From the NCBI GenBank assembly GCA_900766575.1, contig CAAFVW010000107.1, positions 1-59,438 of the forward strand: DNA of 59,438 bases. The letters run 5' to 3'. This document shows positions 25,168 to 34,047 of this stretch, one piece after another. The notes under the pieces were generated by a model. That model was given only the letters and a program-made list of their open reading frames with translations. It had not been told where the DNA came from and did no database searches. Source of the stretch: Lachnospiraceae bacterium (lineage in GTDB: Bacteria > Bacillota > Clostridia > Lachnospirales > Lachnospiraceae). A program made the position numbers and the translations under genes. Position 1 is the stretch's first letter; each line of letters starts with the position of its first letter.

Positions 25168-26925
25168 CTATTTTGTAATGCTGCTCTCGATGAGTACCGT
25201 GTCTCCCTCTGCAATATCTCCGGAGATCTCCACATTAGATCCATCTGACAGTCCTGTCGTTACTTCTTTTTTCACAATGCTGCCATCCGCGCTCTTCACC
25301 TTTACATAGGTCTTGTCTTCTTCTGTAATGATGGCTCTGCGTGAGACATACAGTACATTCGCCGTCTCTTCCGTAATGAAAGTCACATCTCCCGTCATAC
25401 CCTGGAACAGCCCAGATACATCTCCTTCCAAAGTGACAGTCACGTCATAAGTCACATTTCCACTGGAATCCGCTGTTGCATCTCCGATAGCGGTCACCTT
25501 GCTCGTGAAAGTCTGATCCGGATATGCCGTCAGCGCAACATTTGCCGCCGAACCTAATGAGATATCTGTCATATCGTCTTCGTCCACCGTTACGGTCATG
25601 GTCACTTCGTCCATATCATATAAGCTAACCAGGGAAGTTCCGGTGCTGATCTTATCTCCGGCTTCCAGCTCTACACCGGTGATGACACCGTTGTATCTGG
25701 CACATACGGTATCTCCATCAATATAAGTACTGAACTCGTTCCATTTTTCCACCGTTTCATCGTAGGTCTCCTGCTGGTCAGACAGATTCTGTTCCAGATA
25801 CCCCAGCGCAATATCGTAGGTCTCCTGCGCGGTATTGTAAGCCAGCGTCCGCAGTTGTTTTGTCTCCGCTGCGGTAAGCTTTCCCTGCTCTGATTCGCGC
25901 TTTGCTTTGTTATATGCGCTCTCGGCCGTGGAGACATTTTCCTCCGCCTGCTCCACCTTCTGTTCCAACTCTTCTTTCTGCTGCTCCAGAGAATCCGCAG
26001 TAGACTGTGCCTGCTGCGTCAACTGCGCATAATAGACATAACCATAGGTATCGTCCGCTGCATCCGTATTGTTCAGACTGTATTGGCAGTTGGACAACAC
26101 CTGCTCTGCATCCTCGTAAGCCTCTGTAACTTCTTCCAGTTGTGCCTGATAATCCTCCAGATTACTCTTGGCCTGCTCCAGCGTACTTTCTGCGGAATCT
26201 GCTGTATTTTGAAGTTCCTGCAATGTCGTACTGTATTCTGTATCTATATAACTTCCGTAGGCCGTACTGCTGTCATAGGTATATTTTGCCTTCTGCCTGG
26301 ATAACGTCTGATCTGCCTCCACAGCTTCCAGATCCGCCCTGGCTTTCTCCACATTGGACTGCAATTCCTCTTCCAACTCCGATACACAGTCCTCTTCCAG
26401 ACGATACAACGGATCGCCTTCCGACACCTGCTGCCCCACGGAGACTAACACCTCTGCAACGGTCAGGCTGGAATCATCACCGCTGTCCGCAGAACTGCTG
26501 CCTCCCATATTGAAAATATTGCCGAACATATCCAGTCCGCCCTGAGCTCCGCCGCCGGAAGCACTCATGCCGCCGAAGCCGCCTGATGCGCCGTTGCTGC
26601 CAGAAGCGCTGCTGTCGTTGGAAGTACTTGTTCTCTTCAAAGCACTCATATCCAGATCAAAGGTCTGATTCACAGTACCGATGTCCACGGAGCCGCTCTC
26701 CGTAACGCCTTTGACCAGAGTACCGTATTTTACCGTAGTCTCTTTATAAATGACTTCCGTGTCATTTTCCGTAGAGAGTGCCACAGAGCCTGCCACGATC
26801 GCAATCACGCAAACACCGCAGATACCCGTGGTGATTTTGCGCTTTTTTGACCAGTCTTTCCATGCTTTTATGTGACCGATCTTATTTTTTATACTTTCTT
26901 TGATCTTTTTTCCATTCTTTTTCAT
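25168..26925 (-). CDS. HlyD/RND-type adaptor protein, third of three
   Basis: A 585-aa membrane-fusion-type adaptor. A TM segment lies near residues 32-52. The lipoyl-like region starts GTLVKGVTESGSVDIGTV and is interrupted by a Gly/Ser-rich insertion (about 95-145). A long coiled coil runs about 175-390. The beta-barrel and C-terminal domain follow (YNGVITGVELEAGD, DEDDMTDISLGSAANVALTAYPDQ, VLYVSRRAIITE). The ATG at 26925 is preferred (GGAAG 6 nt upstream) over 26940. It lies 38 bp upstream of the permease gene. Confidence 0.88.
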   Translation of the reverse strand: MKKNGKKIKESIKNKIGHIKAWKDWSKKRKITTGICGVCVIAIVAGSVALSTENDTEVIYKETTVKYGTLVKGVTESGSVDIGTVNQTFDLDMSALKRTSTSNDSSASGSNGASGGFGGMSASGGGAQGGLDMFGNIFNMGGSSSADSGDDSSLTVAEVLVSVGQQVSEGDPLYRLEEDCVSELEEELQSNVEKARADLEAVEADQTLSRQKAKYTYDSSTAYGSYIDTEYSTTLQELQNTADSAESTLEQAKSNLEDYQAQLEEVTEAYEDAEQVLSNCQYSLNNTDAADDTYGYVYYAQLTQQAQSTADSLEQQKEELEQKVEQAEENVSTAESAYNKAKRESEQGKLTAAETKQLRTLAYNTAQETYDIALGYLEQNLSDQQETYDETVEKWNEFSTYIDGDTVCARYNGVITGVELEAGDKISTGTSLVSLYDMDEVTMTVTVDEDDMTDISLGSAANVALTAYPDQTFTSKVTAIGDATADSSGNVTYDVTVTLEGDVSGLFQGMTGDVTFITEETANVLYVSRRAIITEEDKTYVKVKSADGSIVKKEVTTGLSDGSNVEISGDIAEGDTVLIESSITK

Positions 26926-26978
26926 ATCCGCTTCCATCATCCTATCTTCGTTCCGGCATTTTCTTGCGATAACTATCC

Positions 26979-28829
26979 TTATCGTCCGCCGCCAAAGGCA
27001 CCGTTCCCGGAGCCATTGCTGCCGCGGTCACCTTGACCGCCCTGGAGCATCTCTCCGCCACCCGGCAGTTCCATACCTTCCGGCATCTGGAAATCCATGC
27101 CGCCCATAGTGCTGTCATCCATAGCACTTCCGTCCATGGTAATATCGGAACCACTGTTATCGGAACTACCACCGGAACCGGAAGTCTCTTCCGTACTCTT
27201 GACTTCCGCCTCGGAGCTGACCTTACTTGCCAGATAGATGGTCTCCCCTTCTTCCAGCCCGGACAAAATCTCGATATCTACACCATTGGTAATACCGGTC
27301 TCTACCTCCGTCAGCTCCTTGCCTCCCAGAGCCGTCTTGTGATATACATAGGTCTTGCCGTCTTCTTCCACGATGGCCTTGCGGGATACATAGAGAACCT
27401 CCTCTTTTTCTTCTGTTACGAAAATGACGTCTGCGGTCATTCCTCCATACAGCTTCTCCAATGCTCCTTCCACGCTGATCTCCACGGTGTAGCTCACAGT
27501 ATTGCTGTAATCAGAGGTTGCCGTAGTATTGACAGACAGGATATTTCCGGTATAGGATTCCTCCGGATATGCCGTAAAGGTAATGGCTACCGCATCCCCT
27601 ACCTGAAGGTCCACAATGTCCTCCTGTGTCACATCTACAGAGATCTTCATATCATCTGCAGTTGCATAGGAAAACAGGGTTCCGGTCGTTGTCAGTCGGT
27701 CTCCTGCTTCATAAGCAGCTTCCGTGATCACACCGTCCTCCGTTGCATACAGGATACCTTCACTTCCGACAAAATCCTCAAACGCCTGTAACTGTTCTTC
27801 TCTTTTTTCTTTCGTCTCTTCCGCTTCCTGCAAAGTCTCTTTCAGATCTTCCACGGCAGCATTGTAGGTGGTCTGTGCATTTTGTCCGGTGATCACGGCT
27901 TCCTGATAAGTTTCTTCTGTATCAAGTTTACTGATCTTCTGCTTTGCCTGCGCCTCAGTCAACTGATTCTGCAGATTCGTGATGGCACTCTCGTTTTCCG
28001 TCACTGCATTTTCCGCCTGTGCCAATGCAGTTTTGGCCTGTTGGTATTTGGATCTGGCACTGAGGTAACCACTCTGTATGGTCATGAAATTCACCGTGTT
28101 ATCCGTCCCGGCTCCTTCATATCCTTCTTTTGCCGCTTCATAATCCTCCAAAGCCTCCTGATAATCTTCCTGTGCCTCCGCAAGTTTCTTCTGAAGTGAT
28201 TCTGTATTTGCCTGCTTTTGCTCTAACTGTACCTGCAGGGAAGTCACATTATTTGCCACGCTGCTCGCAGAAGTATTGCGGATGGATGATGCATAGGATG
28301 CGCTGATCTTCTGGGTATCGTAATCTGTGTGGGCTTCCAGCAGAGACAATTCATAAGTGCTCTCCGCCTCCGCGTAATGCGCCTGTGCCTCTACAACGGC
28401 ATTTTTAAGCAATGACCGGACAGCTTCCACACTGTCTTCTGTGAATTTCAAAAGTTCCTGTCCTTCGGTGACTCTCTGCCCACTGGCGGCATAGACTTCT
28501 TCGATCCTCAAATATTTCTGTACCGTATCTTCATCGTCATCGCTGTCACTGTCTTCGTCATCATCACTGACATCCAGGTCCAGATCATAATCTACGGTTT
28601 TGGTCTGGTATTCCAACGATCCGCTCTCCGTAACACCTACTTTTAAGGAGCCTCGCTCTACGGTCTCTTCCTTGTAGATCCATTGTTCCTTCTGCAGCAA
28701 AGGCGCGATAAACACGGTATAACAGGCTGCCAGAATCAATAGCAGCAAGGCTATTCCCACAAGAATCCATTTCTTCTGTTTTTTCGTGAGGGAGTTCAGT
28801 TTTTCAATATGTGGTCTTTTTAATTTCAT
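26979..28829 (-). CDS. HlyD/RND-type adaptor protein, second of three
   Basis: A 616-aa adaptor. TM at about 20-45; lipoyl half-motif LKVGVTESGSLEYQT; then a strongly acidic Asp/Glu/Ser insertion (about 78-95) before the second lipoyl half (VYAASGQRVTEGQELLKF). A long coiled coil covers about 130-345. The barrel region includes DVTQEDIVDLQVGDAVAITFTAYP and VLYVSRKAIVE. The last ~70 residues are Gly/Ser/Met-rich. Its ATG overlaps the stop of the first adaptor by 4 bp (28826-28829), so the two are translationally coupled. Confidence 0.88.
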   Translation of the reverse strand: MKLKRPHIEKLNSLTKKQKKWILVGIALLLLILAACYTVFIAPLLQKEQWIYKEETVERGSLKVGVTESGSLEYQTKTVDYDLDLDVSDDDEDSDSDDDEDTVQKYLRIEEVYAASGQRVTEGQELLKFTEDSVEAVRSLLKNAVVEAQAHYAEAESTYELSLLEAHTDYDTQKISASYASSIRNTSASSVANNVTSLQVQLEQKQANTESLQKKLAEAQEDYQEALEDYEAAKEGYEGAGTDNTVNFMTIQSGYLSARSKYQQAKTALAQAENAVTENESAITNLQNQLTEAQAKQKISKLDTEETYQEAVITGQNAQTTYNAAVEDLKETLQEAEETKEKREEQLQAFEDFVGSEGILYATEDGVITEAAYEAGDRLTTTGTLFSYATADDMKISVDVTQEDIVDLQVGDAVAITFTAYPEESYTGNILSVNTTATSDYSNTVSYTVEISVEGALEKLYGGMTADVIFVTEEKEEVLYVSRKAIVEEDGKTYVYHKTALGGKELTEVETGITNGVDIEILSGLEEGETIYLASKVSSEAEVKSTEETSGSGGSSDNSGSDITMDGSAMDDSTMGGMDFQMPEGMELPGGGEMLQGGQGDRGSNGSGNGAFGGGR

Positions 28830-30439
28830 GACTGTGTCTGTCCTCCCTTCGGCATTCCTCCATTACCCGGACCACCCTCCGGCATTGCATCACCTCCAGA
28901 GACGTCCCCGGGTCTGCCCTGCATACGCTGCTGCATCTGCGCAATCTCCTCTTCCGTCATACCGAAGATGACCGTCACAGATTCGTTGGCACTCCGGCTG
29001 CTGCTATTTTCATTTTCTTCGTCCTCTGTCGTGATTTTCACGGTCACGCTGTAAGTGACACTGGTGCGGCTGTCGGAAGAAGATACCGGATCGATGGCTG
29101 TGATCACACCGGTATATCCACCGTTTCCGGAAGACTGTACATACGCACTGTCACCCACGGTCAGCTTAGCAATGTCTGCCTGATCCACAGATACGGTCAC
29201 TGTCAACTCCTTCGGGTTGCTATATACAAATACTACCGCATCGGAAGTCAGATTCTGGTCTGCCCGTACCATGGTCCGCAGGATGGTTCCGTCCCCGGAA
29301 GCATAAAAATAACCATCGCCCACACTGCTTTCAAACAGTTCCAGATTCTCCTTTGCATCTTCATAAGTGCTCTTCAGCGCCGCCAGATCGGATTCCGCTT
29401 TTTCCACAGTGGTATTATAATCACTCTCTGCACGCTCTGCCGTGGACAGCGCTGTCTCATAAGTCAGCTTTGCCTGTGCCTGCCCGATCTCCTGATTTTC
29501 CTTCGCCTCGGTGACTGCCTGCTGAAGACTGGGAAGCTTTAACTGCAATGTCTGTAAATTAAAAGAAGCATTGGTGACGGCATCCTCATATTTCTCCTGT
29601 GCCTCTTCCAGATCCTTCAGGTTCTGCTCCAGAATGCTGTAGAGAGAAGCCAGTATTTTTACATTAGAGGAACTGCTATCCTGCCCGCCGCTGCCAAGTA
29701 CCTCTCCTGCAGTGCCTCCGGCCTGTACCGATCCCGATGCTCCGCCGGTGACCTGGGACCAGCTGACACCCCATTCGTCCATCTTATCTGTCAGGGCTTT
29801 CAGGTTCTCATCATAGATTGCCTGATATTCATCTACTTTGAAATAACTCTTATAAGAACCGTCATTCACATAGGATTCATACTCTGCAATATCATCCTCT
29901 GCATCCTGCAATTCTTCCTCTGCTTTCGTTACGGCACTTTGCAGGCTCGCCACGGTCTCGTCATAGACCTCCTTTGCCTGGCTCCCGGTGAGGATCGCAC
30001 TGTCTCTGGTGTATTCTGCCGTAATCTGATTCTGCTCATATTCGATCTTGCCGGTGCGATACGAAAGCTCTGCATCCCGAAGCGTCCTTTCCAGTTCTTT
30101 TCTCGCTTCTGCCACACTTTCCTCCGTCAGCTTCAGAATCTTATCTCCGGTGCTTATTTCCTCCCCGGACACGGCATATACTTCCTCTATCTCCAGATCT
30201 GTGGTCAGATTCTCCACATCGAAGGTCTCCTCTGTAATACCGACATTGGTCACGCCGGAAGCTGCCACCATATCTTCCGTCAGTGTCAGTCCTGCCATAT
30301 TCCCCGGCATGGAAAATTCTGTAACATTCCCGTTTTTATGCAGTATCACAACTGCCGTCACCGAACCGCCTCCTATCGCCAATACCAGAATCAGGGCGAC
30401 AATGACCCTTTTTTTATGTTTGATTTTCTTATTTTTCAC
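28826..30439 (-). CDS. HlyD/RND-type adaptor protein, first of three
   Basis: A 537-aa adaptor with N-terminal basic residues and a TM at about 12-32. The lipoyl halves (SGVTNVGITEETFDVENL; VYAVSGEEISTGDKILKLTEE) flank a coiled coil of about 115-350, longer than in classical MacA. The barrel region includes SVDQADIAKLTVGDSAYVQ. The C-terminus is Gly/Met/Pro-rich. It is the first gene of the five-gene operon, downstream of the promoter at 30486-30540. In a monoderm cell such adaptors probably form a wall-spanning conduit or substrate chaperone (inference). Confidence 0.88.
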   Translation of the reverse strand: MKNKKIKHKKRVIVALILVLAIGGGSVTAVVILHKNGNVTEFSMPGNMAGLTLTEDMVAASGVTNVGITEETFDVENLTTDLEIEEVYAVSGEEISTGDKILKLTEESVAEARKELERTLRDAELSYRTGKIEYEQNQITAEYTRDSAILTGSQAKEVYDETVASLQSAVTKAEEELQDAEDDIAEYESYVNDGSYKSYFKVDEYQAIYDENLKALTDKMDEWGVSWSQVTGGASGSVQAGGTAGEVLGSGGQDSSSSNVKILASLYSILEQNLKDLEEAQEKYEDAVTNASFNLQTLQLKLPSLQQAVTEAKENQEIGQAQAKLTYETALSTAERAESDYNTTVEKAESDLAALKSTYEDAKENLELFESSVGDGYFYASGDGTILRTMVRADQNLTSDAVVFVYSNPKELTVTVSVDQADIAKLTVGDSAYVQSSGNGGYTGVITAIDPVSSSDSRTSVTYSVTVKITTEDEENENSSSRSANESVTVIFGMTEEEIAQMQQRMQGRPGDVSGGDAMPEGGPGNGGMPKGGQTQS

Positions 30440-30485
30440 GGCAAACCTCCGATTATTATTCCGTTCAAAATCCGTTGTTTTCTCA

Positions 30486-30540
30486 AGTATAGGAAAATTT
30501 TGTATTCAAAAGGTGTTCACTTTGTGAAAATTCTGTGTTC
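30486..30540 (-). promoter_or_regulatory. Operator-promoter of the three-adaptor ABC operon
   Basis: On the minus strand AACAC, TTCAC and AACAC units are spaced by exactly 11 bp. The weak -35 ACCTTT (30509-30514) and -10 TATACT (30486-30491) are separated by 17 nt. The arrangement and 24 fixed bases match the promoter at 21489-21543. A poor -35 next to direct repeats suggests activator dependence. Confidence 0.65.
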
Positions 30541-30636
30541 GGGATTCTTTTATTTTTGTGGGAAGTAAGCTATACTGACTGTTGGAATTTTGTCTGCAAT
30601 TTTCTATTTCGAATTATAAGTAGAATACTATTCCAG

Positions 30637-30662
30637 GGCTCAGAGATAAGTCGCTCTGAGCC
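30637..30662. other. Short strong hairpin upstream of the DUF554 remnant
   Basis: GGCTCAGAG pairs perfectly with CTCTGAGCC around an 8-nt loop. No T run follows, so it is not a typical terminator. It sits 18 nt before the ATG of the DUF554 fragment and may be a leftover leader structure. The rest of 30541-30679 shows nothing recognisable. Confidence 0.4.
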
Positions 30663-30679
30663 GCCGAATAGCACATAAG

Positions 30680-30830
30680 ATGATCGGACTGGGTACTATC
30701 ATTAACATCGTAAGCATTGCTGTGGCCGGACTGGCCGGAATTCTGGGCGATTACTCCACCCTCGCGGTAGAATCTGTTCTCGACTTTATCATTGTAGCCA
30801 TTATGAGCTGCTCCATGGGAGTTATAGGTT
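30680..30830 (+). pseudogene. DUF554 membrane protein remnant
   Basis: The frame starts MIGLGTIINIVSIAVAGLAG, the characteristic N-terminus of DUF554 (YdfK/YqgA-like) proteins, but jumps after about 24 residues to a segment resembling a later part of the family (VESVLDFIIVAIMSCSMG). It then enters the antisense of the convergent aldolase gene and stops at 30898. DUF554 proteins are normally above 200 aa, so this is a remnant with an internal and a 3' deletion. The exact junction (about 30820-30840) is uncertain. Confidence 0.6.
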
Positions 30831-31544
30831 CTTTGAAATACAGATATCCTCCAAATTCTGCGCGCTCTCCGGACCAATGGGTCTGCCGCCCGTGGTAACG
30901 CCCCATCCGGCACGGATCTTGATAATATCATCAATCTGGCTCTGGGACAACAACATCTTTTTGCCGAGGATAAAATTATTCATCATCAGGATCTTCGCAT
31001 AATATTCCGTAGTCTCCATGCGGTAATATGCCTGCATGAGGTTCTCGCCCCAGGTCAGCGCTCCGTGGTTCGCCAGAAGTACCGCATTGTAGTCACGACA
31101 GTACGGAGCCACCGCTTCCGGCACTTCTTCTGTTCCGGGCAGTGCGAAATGCACTAACGGAACGCACCCTAAGGACAATACCCCTTCCATTAGCACCGGC
31201 TCTTCCAGGCTCATACCCGCGCAGGCAAAAGCCGTAGCCGTCAACGGATGCGCATGCACCACCCCCTGTACCTTCGGGTTCTCCTGGAAAACACGCAGGT
31301 GCATCTTGATCTCGCTGGAAGGCTTATGCGTTCCTTCCAGAATCTTCCCATCCAAATCCAGCTTCACCAACATGTCCTCTGTCATAAATCCTTTAGAAAC
31401 CCCCGTAGGTGTTGCCCAGATTTCATTGTCTCCCACCTTACAGGAGATATTGCCGTCGTTCGCCGCCACGAAACAGCCCTGATACATCCTGCGGCCTACC
31501 TCCAGGATCATCTGTTTTGCCTGTGCATCTGATATATATTCCAT
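30822..31544 (-). CDS. Class II aldolase (L-fuculose-phosphate aldolase type)
   Basis: A 240-aa zinc-dependent class II aldolase/adducin family enzyme. ANDGNISCKV is the phosphate-binding segment. PSSEIKMH carries the catalytic glutamate, and HAHP and LANHGAL supply the three zinc-binding histidines. It would cleave L-fuculose-1-phosphate, L-ribulose-phosphate-type or similar sugars to DHAP and an aldehyde. The ATG at 31544 has GAGAGG 7 nt upstream. The last ~10 residues may derive from the neighbouring deletion junction, but the catalytic core is complete. A perfect 18-bp palindrome overlaps its promoter. Confidence 0.88.
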   Translation of the reverse strand: MEYISDAQAKQMILEVGRRMYQGCFVAANDGNISCKVGDNEIWATPTGVSKGFMTEDMLVKLDLDGKILEGTHKPSSEIKMHLRVFQENPKVQGVVHAHPLTATAFACAGMSLEEPVLMEGVLSLGCVPLVHFALPGTEEVPEAVAPYCRDYNAVLLANHGALTWGENLMQAYYRMETTEYYAKILMMNNFILGKKMLLSQSQIDDIIKIRAGWGVTTGGRPIGPESAQNLEDICISKNL

Positions 31545-31625
31545 AGTAATCCTCTCTTCTATGCACGCTTTCTGTGCATGCATCTGTATTTCTGCTATTT
31601 GACATGCATCCTATGTTTTTATTCC

Positions 31626-31656
31626 ATAGTATTATTTTATTTGACGCGCGTCAAAT
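31626..31656 (-). promoter_or_regulatory. Aldolase promoter overlapped by an 18-bp palindrome
   Basis: ATTTGACGCGCGTCAAAT at 31639-31656 is a perfect palindrome. On the minus strand it contains the -35 TTGACG (31649-31654); after 17 nt follows -10 TACTAT (31626-31631). A repressor dimer bound here would block RNA polymerase. No regulator gene of an obvious matching type lies next to it. Confidence 0.65.
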
Positions 31657-31806
31657 ATTACTCGTACCTATTTGTACTCTTTTATCTTATTTTTTTCATA
31701 TTTCTTTGCCGTCTGTCTTATGATAAAATTCAGTTATACAAATAAGATTCGTTGACGAATTAATCGCATTTTTTACCACTCAAAAGAAAACGGGAGGTTA
31801 TTTTGC

Positions 31807-32340
31807 ATGAATATTACAGTCTACCTTGGCGCAAATGAGGGAAATGATCCGTGCTTACGGGATGCCGTCTGGGAACTGGGCACCTGGATCGGAACCAGTG
31901 GAAATGCTTTGATCTATGGCGGCTCTAAATCCGGACTGATGGGTGCGATCGCTGACAGCGTTTTGAAAGCCGGCGGAGAAGTAACCGGTGTTGAGCCGCA
32001 GTTTTTCATAGAAAGTGAATTGCAGCACAATGGCCTGACGAAACTAATCGTGACGAAAGATATGACAGAACGCAAAACCAAAATGATTGAACTGGGGGAT
32101 GCTTTTATCGCTTTCCCCGGCGGCACAGGAACCTTGGAGGAAATTGCCGAGGTCATGTCAAAGGTATCTTTGAAACATCTGAATGCGCCCTGTATTCTCT
32201 ATAATTTGAACGGATACTACGATGATTTAAAATTGCTTCTGGAGCACATGATTGAGAAAGGTCTGTCCTCTAAGGAGCGCCAGGAAGGTATTTATTTTGC
32301 TGAAAATCTCGAAGATATCAAACGGATTTTGAAAAATTGA
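31807..32340 (+). CDS. LOG family protein (TIGR00730, nucleotide 5'-monophosphate phosphoribohydrolase type)
   Basis: A 177-aa Rossmann-fold protein. GGSKSGLMGAIADSVLKAGGEVTGV and the diagnostic PGGTGTLEEI motif identify the LOG/'lysine decarboxylase-like' family. Members release the base from cytokinin nucleotides or AMP; the bacterial physiological role is mostly unclear. ACGGGAGG lies upstream of the ATG. It appears monocistronic. Confidence 0.92.
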   Translation: MNITVYLGANEGNDPCLRDAVWELGTWIGTSGNALIYGGSKSGLMGAIADSVLKAGGEVTGVEPQFFIESELQHNGLTKLIVTKDMTERKTKMIELGDAFIAFPGGTGTLEEIAEVMSKVSLKHLNAPCILYNLNGYYDDLKLLLEHMIEKGLSSKERQEGIYFAENLEDIKRILKN

Positions 32341-32531
32341 TAAATTTCAGTTGTATATGAGATTAACAGATAACTACTATATTGCAGGAATTTTTGTAAA
32401 AGAAACTGCTCAATCACACGGTATTGGGAAGAAGCCGGGAATGTCCGATCTTCTTCCATAATCACAAAGCTGCTGTTTAATTCGCATTCATACCGTATTC
32501 TTTCGTGCCAAGCTTTCTTTTCCACAAGCTT

Positions 32532-33251
32532 TCAGCATTTATGATCACAGATTAATTCTTTCATCAGTTTGTTATTTCCATGAAAGGTATCCGCATAGCA
32601 TTTCCAACGCTCCAGTAAACCGCCGTCTCCATATGCGGATCCCACGTACTGCTGTCCGTTTTTGGTATCCAGGATCAGATATACCGCTTTCACACTGGAA
32701 AGCGCAGTCTGCCATAGCTCATAATGATCCATATCATTCTCTATTACTTCTTTTAATTTTTCATAAGATAAAACCACATTCTCATATCCTACAAATTCCA
32801 ACTTCCGGATAGATTGTATTGCTTTCACTGCTTTTTCTGTGGTTCCCTTTTGATGCCATGCTCTGGTAGCTTCTCCCCATTCGATAATTAATCTATTCTC
32901 AAATTCCTTTAACACATCTGCATATTCCAATTCATAATAATCTCCCGGTTTCTCAAAAGCCTGCGGACAGGGATAGCCTTCCGGCATCACTTCCGGGGAT
33001 TTCGGCACCGCAGCGCCTACCCTATATAACTTATAGAATCTTGCTTCTGTCCCTTTTCCGCTGATAAATACCGCCCAGTAATCATAGCCTTTGTTAAAAT
33101 CTTTCTTCTGTTCAGCGGTATATTCTTTTACCATATTCTTTTCGTAGCAGGTGCGAAACTCTTTTTCATTCAATGTATGACGAATTAACTGGACTTTCGC
33201 AGGATCCAGTCCTGCCTTTCTCAAGATATCCGAAAAGTTTAAAAGTGCCAT
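32532..33251 (-). CDS. GIY-YIG nuclease family protein, probably C-terminally truncated
   Basis: A 239-aa protein. Residues about 1-180 form an uncharacterised N-terminal domain (NKGYDYWAVFISG, EARFYKLYRVG). The GIY-YIG domain starts near 190 with VKAVYLILDTKNGQQYVGSAYG and RWKCYADTFHGNNK. Relatives of this two-domain type usually continue for roughly 45-50 residues after the HGNNK motif, including the last strand and helix; here the frame ends MKELICDHKC. GAGG precedes the ATG. It lies 26 bp downstream of the HhH-like gene in the same direction, so the pair is an operon. Whether the shortened domain is active is doubtful. Confidence 0.75.
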   Translation of the reverse strand: MALLNFSDILRKAGLDPAKVQLIRHTLNEKEFRTCYEKNMVKEYTAEQKKDFNKGYDYWAVFISGKGTEARFYKLYRVGAAVPKSPEVMPEGYPCPQAFEKPGDYYELEYADVLKEFENRLIIEWGEATRAWHQKGTTEKAVKAIQSIRKLEFVGYENVVLSYEKLKEVIENDMDHYELWQTALSSVKAVYLILDTKNGQQYVGSAYGDGGLLERWKCYADTFHGNNKLMKELICDHKC

Positions 33252-33277
33252 GCATAATCCTCTTTTCCGTTCTCTAA

Positions 33278-33811
33278 TTAATAAATTACTTTGTTACCTT
33301 TTTCCTTATCCAACTGATACAACACCTTATCTATCTGGGAAAAGGCTATTTCCGGACACTTTTCCTGCTGATATTTCCGGCAATCATCTATGTACTGAAG
33401 ATAGAGGTTCGTCAGTCGCGATATTTGAGTCATGCTCTTCGGATAATCCACAGTATAAAGTTCCCGATACGCTCTCTGATCAATAATAGGGAATACGTCC
33501 GGGTAATAAAAATGAAGTACTGTACTTGCCATTGGTAGCTGCATCCCTTTTGTCTGCAATAATTTTTCTACTACCTTCGGCGTCTTTTTACTCTCCAGTG
33601 CCTGTAGAGGTGATTTGATCTTCTTTAATGATAAGATTGCATCAATCAGTTCCTCTGTCACAAATGGTCTGCGGTTCATCTTCCATAAGATAATCTCATT
33701 GATAATATCCCTGTTTTCCCGGTAATCTCCTGTTGCTGCATTCGCTGCACGATTCATAATATCTGTACCGCCATCGTATGCAAAACGGCTAAGTACTTCC
33801 TGATAATCCAT
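33278..33811 (-). CDS. HhH-GPD-like (DNA glycosylase fold) hypothetical protein
   Basis: A 177-aa soluble protein. The segment GMQLPMASTVLHFYYPDVFPIIDQRAYREL resembles the helix-hairpin-helix/GPD region of DNA glycosylases, with the Asp of IIDQRA at the usual catalytic place; the rest is poorly conserved. It is encoded upstream of, and probably with, the GIY-YIG protein, which suggests a DNA repair or DNA-targeting module. No methyltransferase or helicase is nearby. Function not established. Confidence 0.65.
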   Translation of the reverse strand: MDYQEVLSRFAYDGGTDIMNRAANAATGDYRENRDIINEIILWKMNRRPFVTEELIDAILSLKKIKSPLQALESKKTPKVVEKLLQTKGMQLPMASTVLHFYYPDVFPIIDQRAYRELYTVDYPKSMTQISRLTNLYLQYIDDCRKYQQEKCPEIAFSQIDKVLYQLDKEKGNKVIY

Positions 33812-33954
33812 GGTGTCACCTCAATTTAATTTGTACTCCTGCTACAGCTTTCGTACCTTGTCTTATTTCCGCAATCTTTTGCACTTATTATAGCATTATC
33901 TAAAGATTGGGAAAACCATATAATTCTCTATTTTTTTATGGTAAAATACAATTA

Positions 33955-34013
33955 AATAAAGCTTGCGATTGCCTTCGGAGCAATAACGTCTGCGAAAGAA
34001 AACTTTAAGCTTA
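33955..34013. other. Nested inverted repeats in the leader of the 34048 gene
   Basis: ATAAAGCTT and AAGCTTAT bracket about 40 nt that contain ATTGC-CTTCGGA-GCAAT. It lies 35 nt before the ATG of the following membrane protein. It could be a leader hairpin; no riboswitch class was recognised. The rest of 33812-33954 is plain AT-rich DNA. Confidence 0.3.
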
Positions 34014-34047
34014 TAGTATTAGAAAAATCGTTGTTTGGGGAGATAAA

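Noticed and set aside
32292..32525. 77-codon minus-strand frame after the GIY-YIG gene
   Set aside because: It overlaps the end of the LOG gene by 49 bp, has no family resemblance and only a weak start; it could be debris from the truncated GIY-YIG tail, but I could not show that.
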